DNA of 64,000 bases from Chitinophaga niabensis (GCF_900129465.1 NZ_FSRA01000001.1:558001-622000); one strand, 5' to 3'. Positions 1-9,734 are shown, counted from the stretch's first letter. Program-made: numbers and translations. The notes: generated by a model from the sequence alone, not told the origin.

Positions 1-994
1 AAAGGATAACGCGGTGTATCCGCTGCCCCAATGGGTCCGGGTAGGCAAAAGAAGAAATAAAAGTATCCCGGGAAAGCAGATAGGTATAAACGTTTTCTTT
101 TTCTTTTTTGTCTTCCAGCACAAAAACGGGTAATTGGTGCGGGTGATGTATACCGGTGATGCCTGTATTTAATCGCTTGAATTCGATGATCAGGTCTTTT
201 AATCTTTTGCGGGCAGTAGCATAAGCACCTGCAGCATGCAGGAATGTATAGGCGTAAGCAGGGATGATAGGTGTGCTGGCGGTAAAAAGCGGTAACCTGC
301 GAATGGCCGCAATATCTGCCGCATGCCCTGCCACAAAACCGCCTTCGAGACTGAATGCCTTGGCCATAGAGGCTGTGATCATATAATGCAGGGCAGGGTT
401 ATCCGGTAGAATGCTGATGCTGCCTTCTCCTTTTTCTCCCAGGATGCCTGCGCCATGAGAATCGTCTATCAGCACCATTACTTTCTTCTCTATTTGCCGC
501 AGGGCTTCAAAATCATTGATGGTAGCAGTTAAAGGGTTCACAGCATCTGAAACGATCACATACTGATCATCTGTTCCTTTGTTCACCATTTCCACCACGG
601 TGGTGATCCAGTCGTTCCACTGGCCTGCAGGTACCAGCGCGCCGGGGTACTGCAAAGCAGGATGTGTGCCCGGGGCAAAGAGCACTTCTCCTTTTGTGGC
701 TGCATAGGTAACTGCAGCCTGTGCTGCCAGGTATCCGGAAGAGAAACAAACGGCAGACTGCTGATGGAGTAAAACAGCCAGGGCATGCTCCACTTCTTCA
801 TACAGCTTTAACTGCAGGTTAGAGATGCGGGAAGACGGATATACGCTGCCAAAGCGGCCTATGCCTACTGCTAAAAGATCGCGGAAGGTATGGGAAGAAT
901 GCATGCCCAGGTAAGAGAAACCGGAGAAGTAAAGGCAGGTCCTGCCATCTACCAGGGCTGTTCTGCCGGGCGTGTTTTCTGTGATCTTGATCAT
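1..994 (-). CDS. BioF-like PLP-dependent aminotransferase (C-terminus beyond window)
   Basis: Fold-type I, class I/II PLP enzyme of the alpha-oxoamine synthase group (8-amino-7-oxononanoate synthase, KBL). About 331 residues are visible. Seen: the start MIKITENTPGRTALVDG, a FSGFSYLGM segment matching the family's N/S-x-Y-L-G region, an IDDSHGAG motif carrying the PLP-ring Asp/His pair, and an ASMAKAF segment that should hold the Schiff-base lysine. The last visible residues, SSFAYPDPLGQRIHRVIL, match the C-terminal region of BioF-type enzymes, so roughly 50 residues are missing. The ATG lies one base past the stop of the upstream lipoprotein gene, so the two are probably cotranscribed. A biotin role is possible because bioA is at the far end of the window, but no other bio gene is adjacent. 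Substrate is not determined; another acyl-CoA/amino-acid condensation is an alternative. Confidence 0.8.
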   Translation of the reverse strand, partial: MIKITENTPGRTALVDGRTCLYFSGFSYLGMHSSHTFRDLLAVGIGRFGSVYPSSRISNLQLKLYEEVEHALAVLLHQQSAVCFSSGYLAAQAAVTYAATKGEVLFAPGTHPALQYPGALVPAGQWNDWITTVVEMVNKGTDDQYVIVSDAVNPLTATINDFEALRQIEKKVMVLIDDSHGAGILGEKGEGSISILPDNPALHYMITASMAKAFSLEGGFVAGHAADIAAIRRLPLFTASTPIIPAYAYTFLHAAGAYATARKRLKDLIIEFKRLNTGITGIHHPHQLPVFVLEDKKEKENVYTYLLSRDTFISSFAYPDPLGQRIHRVIL

Positions 995-995
995 G

Positions 996-1406
996 CTATT
1001 GTTTTCTCGTACGAAGGATGAAATGATAATCGCCGGACGCCACTTTCATGTCAAACAACTCATCGCTTAGCTTCACCACTTCCACCAGGTGTTCAGCATT
1101 ACGGTCGCCATTGGCTGCCGTGATGGAAATGATGCTGCCATTGCTTAAAAGGTTATACCTGCCGGAATCAGGCTGGCCTGCAATGGTGGCAATGAAAAGC
1201 CCGTTGTCCAGGAACTGGTAATAAGCATCGCTGTAATACCCGTTCTTCAGGTCTTTTGCCTGTGTTACCTGTACAGCGTTGTAGCCATCCTTTGCGGGAA
1301 TGGTTACATCGTATACTTTCCATTTTTTGTTTTTAAGCAGGGTATTGGTTTTGCCCGAACCGCAGGCCATTAAAACAATGGCGATGCCTGATAATAGATA
1401 TTTCAT
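996..1406 (-). CDS. small lipoprotein of unknown function
   Basis: 136 residues beginning MKYLLSGIAIVLMAC, a short lipoprotein signal with Cys15 as the likely lipidated residue (lipobox LMAC), followed by GSGKTN. The rest is a soluble domain with alternating strands and aromatic residues (YYSDAYYQFLDNGLF), suggesting a small beta-rich fold. I chose this start because the longer open frame lacks a signal sequence, while this ATG overlaps the stop of the upstream DinB-like gene by four bases (ATGA), the usual sign of translational coupling. It probably sits on the periplasmic face of a membrane. I do not recognise the family. Confidence 0.7.
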   Translation of the reverse strand: MKYLLSGIAIVLMACGSGKTNTLLKNKKWKVYDVTIPAKDGYNAVQVTQAKDLKNGYYSDAYYQFLDNGLFIATIAGQPDSGRYNLLSNGSIISITAANGDRNAEHLVEVVKLSDELFDMKVASGDYHFILRTRKQ

Positions 1407-1939
1407 TTGCCTGCGGCTTTTTCCTGGTTGAATTGCTGAGAGTTTCCTTTGGGAATAGAGAGGCTTTGCCATCCTTCTCCCTTTAATACTTTACCGATAT
1501 AAACGATCTGGCCCACATGATAGGGATGATGCGCCAACTGGCGGTTGATGGCATCTATCACGGTGTGTGGTTCTGTTCTGATGTAAATGGTTTTTGCAAG
1601 GTCCGCTGCAGTCAGGCTGTTAATGGCCTGCATCATACAGTTCCAGCCTTTTTCCCAGGTAAGGAGCATTGCTGCTTTGGTGCCGTTGGGAGCATCGTCT
1701 TCAAACTCTGCGTCTCTTTGCCGCCAGGGTTTTTCTCCGTCTGAAGTGAGGAAGTCTGTAAAGCGGCTCAGCATATTGCCGCTCATATGTTTCACGATGA
1801 TGTAAATATTGTTGGGCTCTCCGGCCGGCTGCCAGTGAATTTGTTCGTCTGTCAGTTGTGCAAAGGTTTTCTCTGCCAGTGCTTTATAGCCGAGTAAACG
1901 TTGCTTCACACTCTCCAGGTAAATATTTTCAGTATCCAT
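1403..1939 (-). CDS. DinB/DUF1572-like four-helix protein
   Basis: 178 residues resembling the DinB superfamily of metal-binding four-helix bundles, DUF1572 branch. Seen: the opening YLESVKQRLLGYKALAEKTF helix, a TDEQIHWQP stretch typical of these proteins, and three histidines in the usual positions for the metal site (His in VKHMSGN; two in AHHPYHVGQ). Family members are cytoplasmic; several related groups are thiol transferases, but for most the reaction is unknown and I infer none here. It is the first gene of a short minus-strand group with the lipoprotein (4-base overlap) and the BioF-like gene. Confidence 0.8.
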   Translation of the reverse strand: MDTENIYLESVKQRLLGYKALAEKTFAQLTDEQIHWQPAGEPNNIYIIVKHMSGNMLSRFTDFLTSDGEKPWRQRDAEFEDDAPNGTKAAMLLTWEKGWNCMMQAINSLTAADLAKTIYIRTEPHTVIDAINRQLAHHPYHVGQIVYIGKVLKGEGWQSLSIPKGNSQQFNQEKAAGK

Positions 1940-1967
1940 ATATACAATTTACGAATTCGTGGAATAA

Positions 1968-3662
1968 TCAAAAGCCTGCTACACTGTCGTCTCCTCTTTT
2001 ATCACCTACTGCTTCTATCTTTCCATTGGCATGGACCTTAATCAATTCTGTTCTGCCAATGGAGCCGCCTTTCACGATCTTGTATCCCATTTTCTCCAGC
2101 GCCTGTGCGGTACTGTCAGGGAAATCCCTTTCCACGGTTACCTGGTCCGGTAACCACTGGTGATGGAATTTTGGTGCATTTACGGAATGGCTGGCATCCA
2201 GTTTAAAAACGAGATCATTTAACAACGTCTGGAATACGGAAGTGATGATCGTGGAGCCACCCGGCGTGCCGGTGATCAGTATGGGTTTATTGTTTTTCAA
2301 TACAATGGTAGGCGTCATGCAGCTGAGCATTTTTTTGCCCGGCGCAATAGCATTGGCTTCTGCGCCAACCAGTCCGTATAAGTTAGGTGTGCCTGGTTTA
2401 ACGGAGAAGTCGTCCATTTCATTGTTGAGGATAAAACCGGCAGCCACTACGCGGCAACCGTAGCTGCCATTCAAAGTGGTGGTTACGGAAACGGCATTAC
2501 CTTCTTTATCGATCACACAGAGGTGTGTGGTTTCTGTACTTTCCGGGGCTATATTGCCTGCGGAGATATTTTTACTCTCAGAAGCAATACCGGGTGTGAA
2601 GGATTGCATCCGTTCTTCTATATACTTTTTATCCGTGATCTTTTTTACAGGTACTTTCACAAAATCCTGATCTCCCAGGTATAAGGCCCGGTCTGCGTAT
2701 GCTCTTCTTTCTGCCTCGATCATCACCTGTACACTCTTTGCGCTGTGAAAGCCCCATTCCTGCAAAGGATATTTTTCCACCATGCCCAGCATCTGCTGTA
2801 TACCAATGCCGCCACTGCTGGGTAAAGGCATGGTAAGGATGTTGTATCCTGCGAAATCGAACAGGATGGGCTGACGTACTTTTGCGCGGTAGTTCTTCAG
2901 GTCGTTTGCGCTGATGATACCTCCTCCGCGTTTCATTTCAGCTACTATTTTTTCGGCGGTGGGTCCTTCATAAAAACCTTTCATGCCTTTGGCGGCGATC
3001 AGTTTTAAGGTATTGGCCAGCTCTTTCTGTACAAGGGTATCTCCCTTTTTCCAGGGCTCATTTTTCACGAAGGCAGTGGGCAGGGTATTCAGGCGGAGAA
3101 AATCTTCCCTTTTCCTGTTGAGGCCGGCAGCTTCTGCGGCGGTGATCACATAACCTTTCTCTGCCAGCAGGATGGCAGGTGCCAGCAGTTTTGCAAAAGG
3201 CAGGCGGGCATGTGCATGTGCGGCAAAGAGCCCTGCTACGGTGCCAGGGACCCCGGCGGCCAGATGCCCATCGAGGCTTTTACGGGTTTGTGCCTCACCG
3301 TTAGCATCCAGGTACATATCCCGGTGTGCTTTGCCGGGAGCTGTTTCGCGGTAATCAATGGAAATATTGCTGCCATTCTTCAAACGGGCCACCATAAAGC
3401 CGCCTCCGCCAAGGTTCCCTGCTTCGGGAAAAACTACGGCAAGGGCTAATTGTGTAGCGATAGCGGCATCCACGGCATTGCCACCCTGCTGCATGATCAG
3501 CACGCCTGCCTTACTTGCCAGCGGATGTGCGGATGCTACGGCCGCGCTGTTTATTTCCAGGTATTTATCGATGGAATAATTATAAGGGTTCAGCGTAACC
3601 TGCTGTGCCGCAAGGAGCAGGGGAGCCATAACGAAGGAACATAAGATGAAATACCGCTTCAT
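1968..3662 (-). CDS. ggt: gamma-glutamyltransferase
   Basis: 564 residues, the usual length for periplasmic gamma-glutamyltranspeptidase, which cleaves glutathione and other gamma-glutamyl compounds and self-processes into two subunits. The N-terminus MKRYFILCSFVMAPLLLAAQQ is a signal peptide. Arg105 in IDYRETAPGKAH matches the substrate-carboxylate Arg. The autoprocessing site is the TTH motif, with Thr378 as the nucleophile, followed by VTTTLNGSYG. ILNNEMDDFS and a PGGST oxyanion-type loop are present. In the MLSCMTPT motif the second of the usual two serines is Cys448, a small deviation. It is transcribed away from the M14 peptidase gene and stands alone. Confidence 0.95.
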   Translation of the reverse strand: MKRYFILCSFVMAPLLLAAQQVTLNPYNYSIDKYLEINSAAVASAHPLASKAGVLIMQQGGNAVDAAIATQLALAVVFPEAGNLGGGGFMVARLKNGSNISIDYRETAPGKAHRDMYLDANGEAQTRKSLDGHLAAGVPGTVAGLFAAHAHARLPFAKLLAPAILLAEKGYVITAAEAAGLNRKREDFLRLNTLPTAFVKNEPWKKGDTLVQKELANTLKLIAAKGMKGFYEGPTAEKIVAEMKRGGGIISANDLKNYRAKVRQPILFDFAGYNILTMPLPSSGGIGIQQMLGMVEKYPLQEWGFHSAKSVQVMIEAERRAYADRALYLGDQDFVKVPVKKITDKKYIEERMQSFTPGIASESKNISAGNIAPESTETTHLCVIDKEGNAVSVTTTLNGSYGCRVVAAGFILNNEMDDFSVKPGTPNLYGLVGAEANAIAPGKKMLSCMTPTIVLKNNKPILITGTPGGSTIITSVFQTLLNDLVFKLDASHSVNAPKFHHQWLPDQVTVERDFPDSTAQALEKMGYKIVKGGSIGRTELIKVHANGKIEAVGDKRGDDSVAGF

Positions 3663-3749
3663 GAACAGGTTTGTTTACACCGAAATTAGTACATATTGCC
3701 AAAAGAAATAGCAGCTAAACCTTATCTTAGCTATATACAACCCAAAGCT

Positions 3750-6251
3750 ATGAGGCGCATTATTACGACTTTCTGCATACTATTTACGACACTATGCCAG
3801 GCATCTGCGCAAACCGCGCCTTCTCCCGCCACCTTCCTGCAATACCCCCTGGGCTCACATTTTACGCCCCATTTCAAAGTGGTGGAGTATTTCAAAGAAG
3901 TAGCCCGGAATGTGAATACCGTGAAACTGGAAACCTATGGGCAGACCTATGAAGGGCGGCCGCTGATCATGGCCATTGTAGCTTCTCCTGAAAACCTGGC
4001 CCGGCTGGAAGAGGTCCGCCAGCAGAACCTGGGACTGGTGGCGGGTGCAAACCCTGCTAACCAGCCTGTGATCGTATGGCTGAGCTATAATGTGCATGGC
4101 AACGAAGCCGTGTCTACAGAAGCAGCCATGAAAACATTATATGCGCTGATCAGTGAGCGTACAGACCTTTTAAAGAACACGATCGTTATCATAGATCCCT
4201 GCCTCAACCCTGATGGCCGGGAGCGCTATGTGAACTTCTATAATGCCATCCACAGCAAAGTGCCTGATGCCACCCCCTATGCAAGGGAACACTATGAACC
4301 CTGGCCCGGCGGACGCAGCAATCACTATTACTTTGACCTGAACCGCGACTGGGCCTGGCAGACACAAACAGAATCCCGTCAGCGGGTGTTGCAGTATAAC
4401 CGCTGGATGCCGCAGGTACACGTGGATTTTCACGAGCAGGGGGTAGATGCGCCTTACTATTTTGCGCCTGCCGCCGAGCCCTTACACGATGCTGTTACCG
4501 CCTGGCAGCGTGAGTTCCAGGTGCAGATCGGGAAACACAACGCTACTTACTTTGATGCCAAAGGCTGGCTCTACTTCACAAAAGAACAATTCGATCTGTT
4601 CTATCCCAGTTACGGGGATACCTATCCCACCTACAACGGCTCTATTGGGATGACCTATGAACAAGGGGGCAGCGGAAGGGCAGGACTGGCCATTGCCACG
4701 CGCCAGGGAGATACCCTTACACTGCTGGACCGGATAGAACATCATTACACTACCGGTTTGGCCACCGTGGAAGTGTCTGCCGCCAATGCCGCAAAGCTGG
4801 TGAATGAATTTGCAGGCTACTTTGCAGCGGCGCGCAGTAAACCCTCCGGGGACTATAAGACCTATGTGATCAAAGCTGCAGGCAACCAGGAAAAATTATT
4901 ATCCCTGGCAGAAACGCTGCGTAAAAATGAATTAATAGTAGGTTTTGCCACCGGCAATAGCAGTAGCAACGGATTCAACTACTTCACCAGCAAAACAGAG
5001 AATTTCAATATAGAAAAGGGCGACCTCGTGATCAGCGCTTTTCAGCCACGCTCCAACATGGTGCGTGTATTGTTTGAGCCGGTATCCCGCTTAACGGATT
5101 CTGTTACCTACGATATCACCGCATGGGCACTGCCATATGCATATGGTTTGCCGGCTTATGCACTGAAACAAAGAACAGAGCCTGCCACTTCTCCTGCGCC
5201 GGAAAAAGCAGCGGTGGCAGATGCCGGTACTGATAATGCTTATGCTTACCTGGCCCCCTGGAACAGTACGAAAGACCTTAAATTCCTGGTAGCGTTGCTG
5301 AACAGGAATATTAAAGTGCGTTATTCAGAAAAGCCTTTCACGATTGCTGATAAAACATATCCCGCCGGTACGCTGGTGATCACAAAAGCAGGTAATGCAG
5401 GGCTGGATGTTATTCCTGCACTGGCCGCCAAAATGGAAATATCGCTGATCAAAGTGCCTACAGGTTTTGTGGATAAAGGGGCGGATTTTGGTTCTGACAA
5501 GATCCGTTTTATCCGTAAACCCAAAGTGGCAGTAATGGCAGGGGATGGCGTATCCTCACTGGGCATGGGGGAGATCTGGCATTTCTTTGAGCAGCAGATC
5601 GGTTACCCTGTTACAGTGCTGAATACCGCCAGTTTGTACGGTGTGAACTGGAAGGAGCTGGATGTACTGATCCTCCCGGATGGGCACTATGCCGCACTCA
5701 ATGATAAAGTAATGTCGGAGCGGCTGAAAGACTGGGTGTCCGGCGGTGGTAAACTCATTGCAGTGGAAGATGCCGTGTCTCAGTTAGCCCAGGGGGAATG
5801 GGGCTTTAAACTGAAAAAGGAAGAAGAAGACAAGGATAAGAAAGACGGCAATAAAAAGGACCCTTATGTTCCTTTAAGATCTTATGGTAACCGCGAGCGG
5901 GAAAGTGTTACCCAATTCATTCCCGGCGCTATTTACAAGGTGCATATGGATAATACCCATCCTTTGGCCTTCGGTTACCCGGAGTACTATTATACCCTCA
6001 AACAAAGTGATAAACTGGTGGAATTCATTGAGTCAGACGGATGGAATGTGGGCGTATTGAAGAAGGATGATTATATCACCGGCTTTGTTGGCGCACAAAC
6101 AAAACTGAAACTAAAGGATGGTTTGCTGTTTGGTGTGAAGGAAATGGGTTCCGGAGAACTGGTGCTGCTGACAGATAATCCCCTGTTCAGGAGTTTCTGG
6201 GAAAATGGTAAGCTGTTGTTCGGGAATGCAGTGTTTATGGTGGGGCAATAG
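3750..6251 (+). CDS. secreted M14-family zinc carboxypeptidase
   Basis: 833 residues. The start MRRIITTFCILFTTLCQASAQ gives a clean signal peptide; upstream in-frame codons do not. The M14 domain occupies roughly residues 25-360. The zinc ligands are His116 and Glu119 in NVHGNEA and His228 in VDFHEQG. DLNRDW supplies the substrate-binding Arg, and Glu304 in TYEQGG is the likely catalytic base. The C-terminal half (about 490-833) looks like a class-I glutamine-amidotransferase-like Rossmann domain (VAVMAGDG, DVLILPDGHY), seen in large Bacteroidota M14 enzymes; a Lys/Glu-rich linker interrupts it. Probable role: periplasmic or extracellular peptide trimming. It may share a transcript with the next peptidase gene 69 bases downstream. 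Confidence 0.9.
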   Translation: MRRIITTFCILFTTLCQASAQTAPSPATFLQYPLGSHFTPHFKVVEYFKEVARNVNTVKLETYGQTYEGRPLIMAIVASPENLARLEEVRQQNLGLVAGANPANQPVIVWLSYNVHGNEAVSTEAAMKTLYALISERTDLLKNTIVIIDPCLNPDGRERYVNFYNAIHSKVPDATPYAREHYEPWPGGRSNHYYFDLNRDWAWQTQTESRQRVLQYNRWMPQVHVDFHEQGVDAPYYFAPAAEPLHDAVTAWQREFQVQIGKHNATYFDAKGWLYFTKEQFDLFYPSYGDTYPTYNGSIGMTYEQGGSGRAGLAIATRQGDTLTLLDRIEHHYTTGLATVEVSAANAAKLVNEFAGYFAAARSKPSGDYKTYVIKAAGNQEKLLSLAETLRKNELIVGFATGNSSSNGFNYFTSKTENFNIEKGDLVISAFQPRSNMVRVLFEPVSRLTDSVTYDITAWALPYAYGLPAYALKQRTEPATSPAPEKAAVADAGTDNAYAYLAPWNSTKDLKFLVALLNRNIKVRYSEKPFTIADKTYPAGTLVITKAGNAGLDVIPALAAKMEISLIKVPTGFVDKGADFGSDKIRFIRKPKVAVMAGDGVSSLGMGEIWHFFEQQIGYPVTVLNTASLYGVNWKELDVLILPDGHYAALNDKVMSERLKDWVSGGGKLIAVEDAVSQLAQGEWGFKLKKEEEDKDKKDGNKKDPYVPLRSYGNRERESVTQFIPGAIYKVHMDNTHPLAFGYPEYYYTLKQSDKLVEFIESDGWNVGVLKKDDYITGFVGAQTKLKLKDGLLFGVKEMGSGELVLLTDNPLFRSFWENGKLLFGNAVFMVGQ

Positions 6252-6320
6252 GGTGCAAAACCGATTTAGTTAAAGGTTTCATTTGTTTTTTTATAGATTT
6301 GTATCAAATCCCTTTAAAAC

Positions 6321-7019
6321 ATGAAATTCCCTTTAGCTTTAACCGCCGCACTCATACTTGCTGTATCTGCTTCGGCAAAAAGTGATTCAACCATTCTTAC
6401 AAAAACGGTAACACCTGAAGGTGCTGTCATCTATACTAAAAATGGCCTGACACTTACCCTGAATAATAAGTCCACCACTTTTGATACCGTGGTATTACGC
6501 CAGCGGTTAGTGAACACCTTCTTTTCTGTTTACCCGGTATTGCTGAGCACATTTAATCCTGATGCAACCAAACATGTAGTGTTTAATGTGGACTCTGCTT
6601 ATGACGGGGTTGCCTATGCGTCAAGAGGCCAGATCACTTTCAATCCTGCCTGGTTTGTAAAACATCCGGATGATATTGATGTGGTTACGCATGAAACCAT
6701 GCACCTGGTACAGGCTTATACCGGCAGGTCGCCGGGATGGCTTACAGAAGGCATCGCAGATTATGTACGTTTTAAGTTTGGTGTGGAGAATATAGGATGG
6801 GCATTACCGGCATTTAAAGAAACACATAAGTATACAGATGCTTACCGTGTTACGGCGAGGTTCCTGGCATGGCTGGAAGCACATGTGCGCAATGGTATTG
6901 TAGTGGAACTGAATACGGCACTACGTACTAAAACCTATACCGCTGATACCTGGGCGGTACTCACCAAAAAAACTTTAGATGAGCTATGGGCTGATTATGC
7001 TAAAAATCCCGCTCTTTAG
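6321..7019 (+). CDS. basic secretory protein (BSP)-type metallopeptidase
   Basis: 232 residues with signal peptide MKFPLALTAALILAVSASAKS. The core carries an HExxH zinc motif, THETMHLVQAY (His124, Glu125, His128), followed by PGWLTEGIADYVRFKFG, the diagnostic segment of the plant basic secretory protein family whose bacterial members are presumed secreted peptidases. The second half (RVTARFLAWLEAHV, TLDELWADYA) also fits that family. Length matches the family. A hairpin terminator follows the stop. Activity and substrate are inferred only. Confidence 0.85.
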   Translation: MKFPLALTAALILAVSASAKSDSTILTKTVTPEGAVIYTKNGLTLTLNNKSTTFDTVVLRQRLVNTFFSVYPVLLSTFNPDATKHVVFNVDSAYDGVAYASRGQITFNPAWFVKHPDDIDVVTHETMHLVQAYTGRSPGWLTEGIADYVRFKFGVENIGWALPAFKETHKYTDAYRVTARFLAWLEAHVRNGIVVELNTALRTKTYTADTWAVLTKKTLDELWADYAKNPAL

Positions 7020-7056
7020 CATATCATCCAGCAACGTTTTCCGCAGATTGTGCTAA

Positions 7057-7096
7057 GAAAAGTGCTGTTGCCGCAGGGCAGGCAGCACTTTTTTTT
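7057..7096 (+). terminator. rho-independent terminator after the BSP gene
   Basis: AAGTGCTG pairs with CAGCACTT across an inner GCC/GGC helix, followed by a run of eight or more T. It lies between the BSP stop and the MFS gene, so the sugar permease is probably transcribed separately. Confidence 0.75.
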
Positions 7097-7147
7097 GCTT
7101 GCAGCATCTGGAATTATGCTGTATATTCTGGCCCGAAAACCGCTATA

Positions 7148-8356
7148 ATGAATTCACAACCACGTTTCACAGAAAAAAGCTACCTCGTTATCTTTGCATT
7201 TGTTACTTCGCTCTTCCTGTTATGGGGGCTTGCCCATTCCATGAGCGATGTATTGAATAAACACTTTCAGACCGTACTAAGCGTTACTAAATCACAATCC
7301 GGCCTTATCCAGCTTTCCGTATTCGGAGCATATGCCGTAATGAGCATCCCCGCGGGCATGTTCATGAAAAGGTTTGGTTATAAAGCAGGTGTATTACTGG
7401 GCTTGTCTTTATTTGCTACCGGTACTTTCCTCTTTGTGCCGGCAGCTACGGAAAATTCTTTTGGTTACTTCCGCTTTGCATTATTCATCATGGGCTGCGG
7501 AATGGCCACACTGGAAACAGTGGCACATCCTTTCATTGCTGCATTAGGTGATCAGCGTACGAGCGACAGGCGGATCAACTTCTCCCAGTCGTTCAATGCA
7601 CTGGGTACAGTGATAGGGCCTTTGCTGGGCAGTTACTTCCTGCTGCGTGCCACCGGCGAGCAACATGATCTTTCAGCAGTGAGGAGTTTATATGTGGGCA
7701 TTGGTCTTGTGATTGCCGCGGTGGCCATCTCTTTTTCATTTGTGAAAGTGCCCGCGCTGGCTGATCCCCACGAAGGAGATGTGCTGGAAGGCGGCATCCC
7801 GGGTAAACCATTGTTCGGGCATCGCCATTTTGTATGGGCGGTAGTGGCGCAGTTCTTTAATGTAGCTGCACAGGGCGGAACATGGGCTTTCTTTATCAAT
7901 TATGGTCATGAAGTGATGGGCTTTTCTGATGAAAAGGCAGGTAACTTAATGGCATTGTTCATGGCCATGATGGTATTGGGCCGTTTTGTGGGTACCTACC
8001 TGATGAAATTTATTGCACCGAATAAATTACTGGCCACTTTTGCCACAGGCAGCATACTGATGTGCATCATTGTGGCACAGGGATGGGGCTGGACCTCCTA
8101 CATCGCACTGCTGATGATCAACTTCTTTTTTAGTATCATGTTCCCCACTATCTTCAGTCTTGGATTGAAGAGCCTGGGAGGCCATACGCAACGGGCAGCT
8201 TCATTTATCACCATGGGTGTGGTAGGCGGAGCGTTCTTTCCATTGCTGATGGGGATGGTGGCTAACCACAACGTAGCGCAATCTTATTACTTACCGATCA
8301 TCTGTTACCTGGTTATTTTCCTCTTCGGTTATAAACTGTATAAAGTAAGGGCTTAA
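7148..8356 (+). CDS. MFS sugar:H+ symporter, FucP-like
   Basis: 402 residues with about 12 predicted membrane helices. The N-terminal FVTSLFLLWGLAHSMSDVLNKHFQ segment, with the acidic residue and Asn in helix 1, is the signature of the L-fucose permease (FucP) branch, as is FMGCGMATLETVAHPFI. MFS loop motifs are visible (GMFMKRFGYKAG; GRFVGTYLMKF). It should import a hexose or deoxyhexose with protons at the inner membrane. Its followers encode a PQQ-type sugar dehydrogenase-like lipoprotein and a TonB receptor, suggesting a sugar-uptake group. The exact sugar (fucose, glucose/galactose or other) cannot be read from sequence. Confidence 0.88.
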   Translation: MNSQPRFTEKSYLVIFAFVTSLFLLWGLAHSMSDVLNKHFQTVLSVTKSQSGLIQLSVFGAYAVMSIPAGMFMKRFGYKAGVLLGLSLFATGTFLFVPAATENSFGYFRFALFIMGCGMATLETVAHPFIAALGDQRTSDRRINFSQSFNALGTVIGPLLGSYFLLRATGEQHDLSAVRSLYVGIGLVIAAVAISFSFVKVPALADPHEGDVLEGGIPGKPLFGHRHFVWAVVAQFFNVAAQGGTWAFFINYGHEVMGFSDEKAGNLMALFMAMMVLGRFVGTYLMKFIAPNKLLATFATGSILMCIIVAQGWGWTSYIALLMINFFFSIMFPTIFSLGLKSLGGHTQRAASFITMGVVGGAFFPLLMGMVANHNVAQSYYLPIICYLVIFLFGYKLYKVRA

Positions 8357-8403
8357 TGTATTGGCAGAGTAATTGATACCCGGTATCATAAATACCTGTC
8401 TTT

Positions 8404-9723
8404 ATGAAGAACACATACCTGATTGCAACTGTCTGCATAGCATTCGCTGCATGCAATGGCGCACAAAGGATGCCTTCCAGTAATGATTCTTTGAATGCGC
8501 AAGCCAATACACCACCGGCAGACTCCCTTCCGGCACCGGATACAGCCAGTTCTGTAAGGAACTTCAGTAAAGTAATTGGCTGGAAGAACGGCAAAATGCC
8601 GCAGGCGCCTGCGGGGTTTGTGGTCAGCAAATTTGCAGATAGCCTGGAGAATCCCCGCTGGATCTATGTTGCACCCAATGGAGACATCTTTGTGTCTGAA
8701 GCCAATGCCAAAAAGAAATTTGTGCAGAAAGTAGGAGAGGCCGTAGTTGGGAAAGCAAAGTCCGGCAATACAGAAAACAGTGCGGACAGGATCACGCTGT
8801 TCCGCGACACGGATAAAGACGGGCGTTACGATGCCCGGTATGTTTTCCTGGAGAAGCTGAATCAGCCGTTCGGGATGCTTGTAATGGGTGCTCATTTTTA
8901 TGTGGGCAACACGGATGGTGTAATGCAGTTCCCTTACGGGGAAGGCCAAACGAAGATCAGCGCTAAAGGCCGGAAAATACTGGACCTTCCCGCAGGCGGC
9001 TATAACAATCACTGGACGCGTAATCTCATTGCTTCGCCGGATGGATCAAAGATCTTTGTATCAGTGGGCTCCGGCAGTAATGTGGCTGAACATGGTATGG
9101 AAAACGAAACCCGCCGTGCCTGCATATTAGCGATCAGCCCGGACGGCAGCAGCCAGAGCGTATATGCCAGTGGGCTCCGTAATCCTGTTGGAATGGGCTT
9201 TCCGCAAGGTTCTTCCACTTTATGGACTGTAGTGAATGAAAGAGATGAACTGGGGGATGAGCTGGTGCCTGATTACCTCACCAGTGTAAAGGAAGGTGCA
9301 TTTTATGGATGGCCTTATGCTTACATGGGGCAGCATGAGGACCCAAGGCTGAAAGGGCAAAACCCGGAAATGGTGCAGAAGTCTGTAGCACCTGATTATC
9401 CGTTAGGGGCGCATACCGCCTCATTAGGGCTCGCTTTTTACAGCGGCGGGTCTTTCCCTTCCAGTTTCAATAAAGGGGCTTTTATAGGGCAGCATGGTTC
9501 CTGGAACCGCTCTGTACTATCAGGATATAAAGTGATTTATGTACCTTTCGAAAATGGTAAACCAGCTGGCAGTGCTGTTGATTTCTTAACAGGGTTTATT
9601 GCAGACCTTGAGAAGAATGAAGTGTACGGAAGGCCGGTAGGAGTTGCCATTGCAGGAGATGGCGCCGTTCTGGTAGCGGATGATGCATCCAATACTATCT
9701 GGCGCGTGGCACCAAATAAATAG
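8404..9723 (+). CDS. sorbosone dehydrogenase-like (PQQ beta-propeller) lipoprotein
   Basis: 439 residues with lipoprotein signal MKNTYLIATVCIAFAAC (Cys17). The mature part resembles the L-sorbosone/soluble-glucose-dehydrogenase six-bladed propeller: FADSLENPRWIYVAPNGDIFVSEA, LNQPFGMLVMG, the RNLIASPDGSKIFVSVGSGSN blade, ASGLRNPVGMGF and the terminal GAFIGQHGSWNRS ... GAVLVADDASNTIWRV. Such proteins oxidise sugars with PQQ in the periplasm, but many Bacteroidota members have no proven cofactor and no PQQ-synthesis gene is seen here. It lies 47 bases after the permease and 11 before the receptor, so the three probably form an operon. Confidence 0.88.
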   Translation: MKNTYLIATVCIAFAACNGAQRMPSSNDSLNAQANTPPADSLPAPDTASSVRNFSKVIGWKNGKMPQAPAGFVVSKFADSLENPRWIYVAPNGDIFVSEANAKKKFVQKVGEAVVGKAKSGNTENSADRITLFRDTDKDGRYDARYVFLEKLNQPFGMLVMGAHFYVGNTDGVMQFPYGEGQTKISAKGRKILDLPAGGYNNHWTRNLIASPDGSKIFVSVGSGSNVAEHGMENETRRACILAISPDGSSQSVYASGLRNPVGMGFPQGSSTLWTVVNERDELGDELVPDYLTSVKEGAFYGWPYAYMGQHEDPRLKGQNPEMVQKSVAPDYPLGAHTASLGLAFYSGGSFPSSFNKGAFIGQHGSWNRSVLSGYKVIYVPFENGKPAGSAVDFLTGFIADLEKNEVYGRPVGVAIAGDGAVLVADDASNTIWRVAPNK

Positions 9724-9734
9724 CTGTACACATA

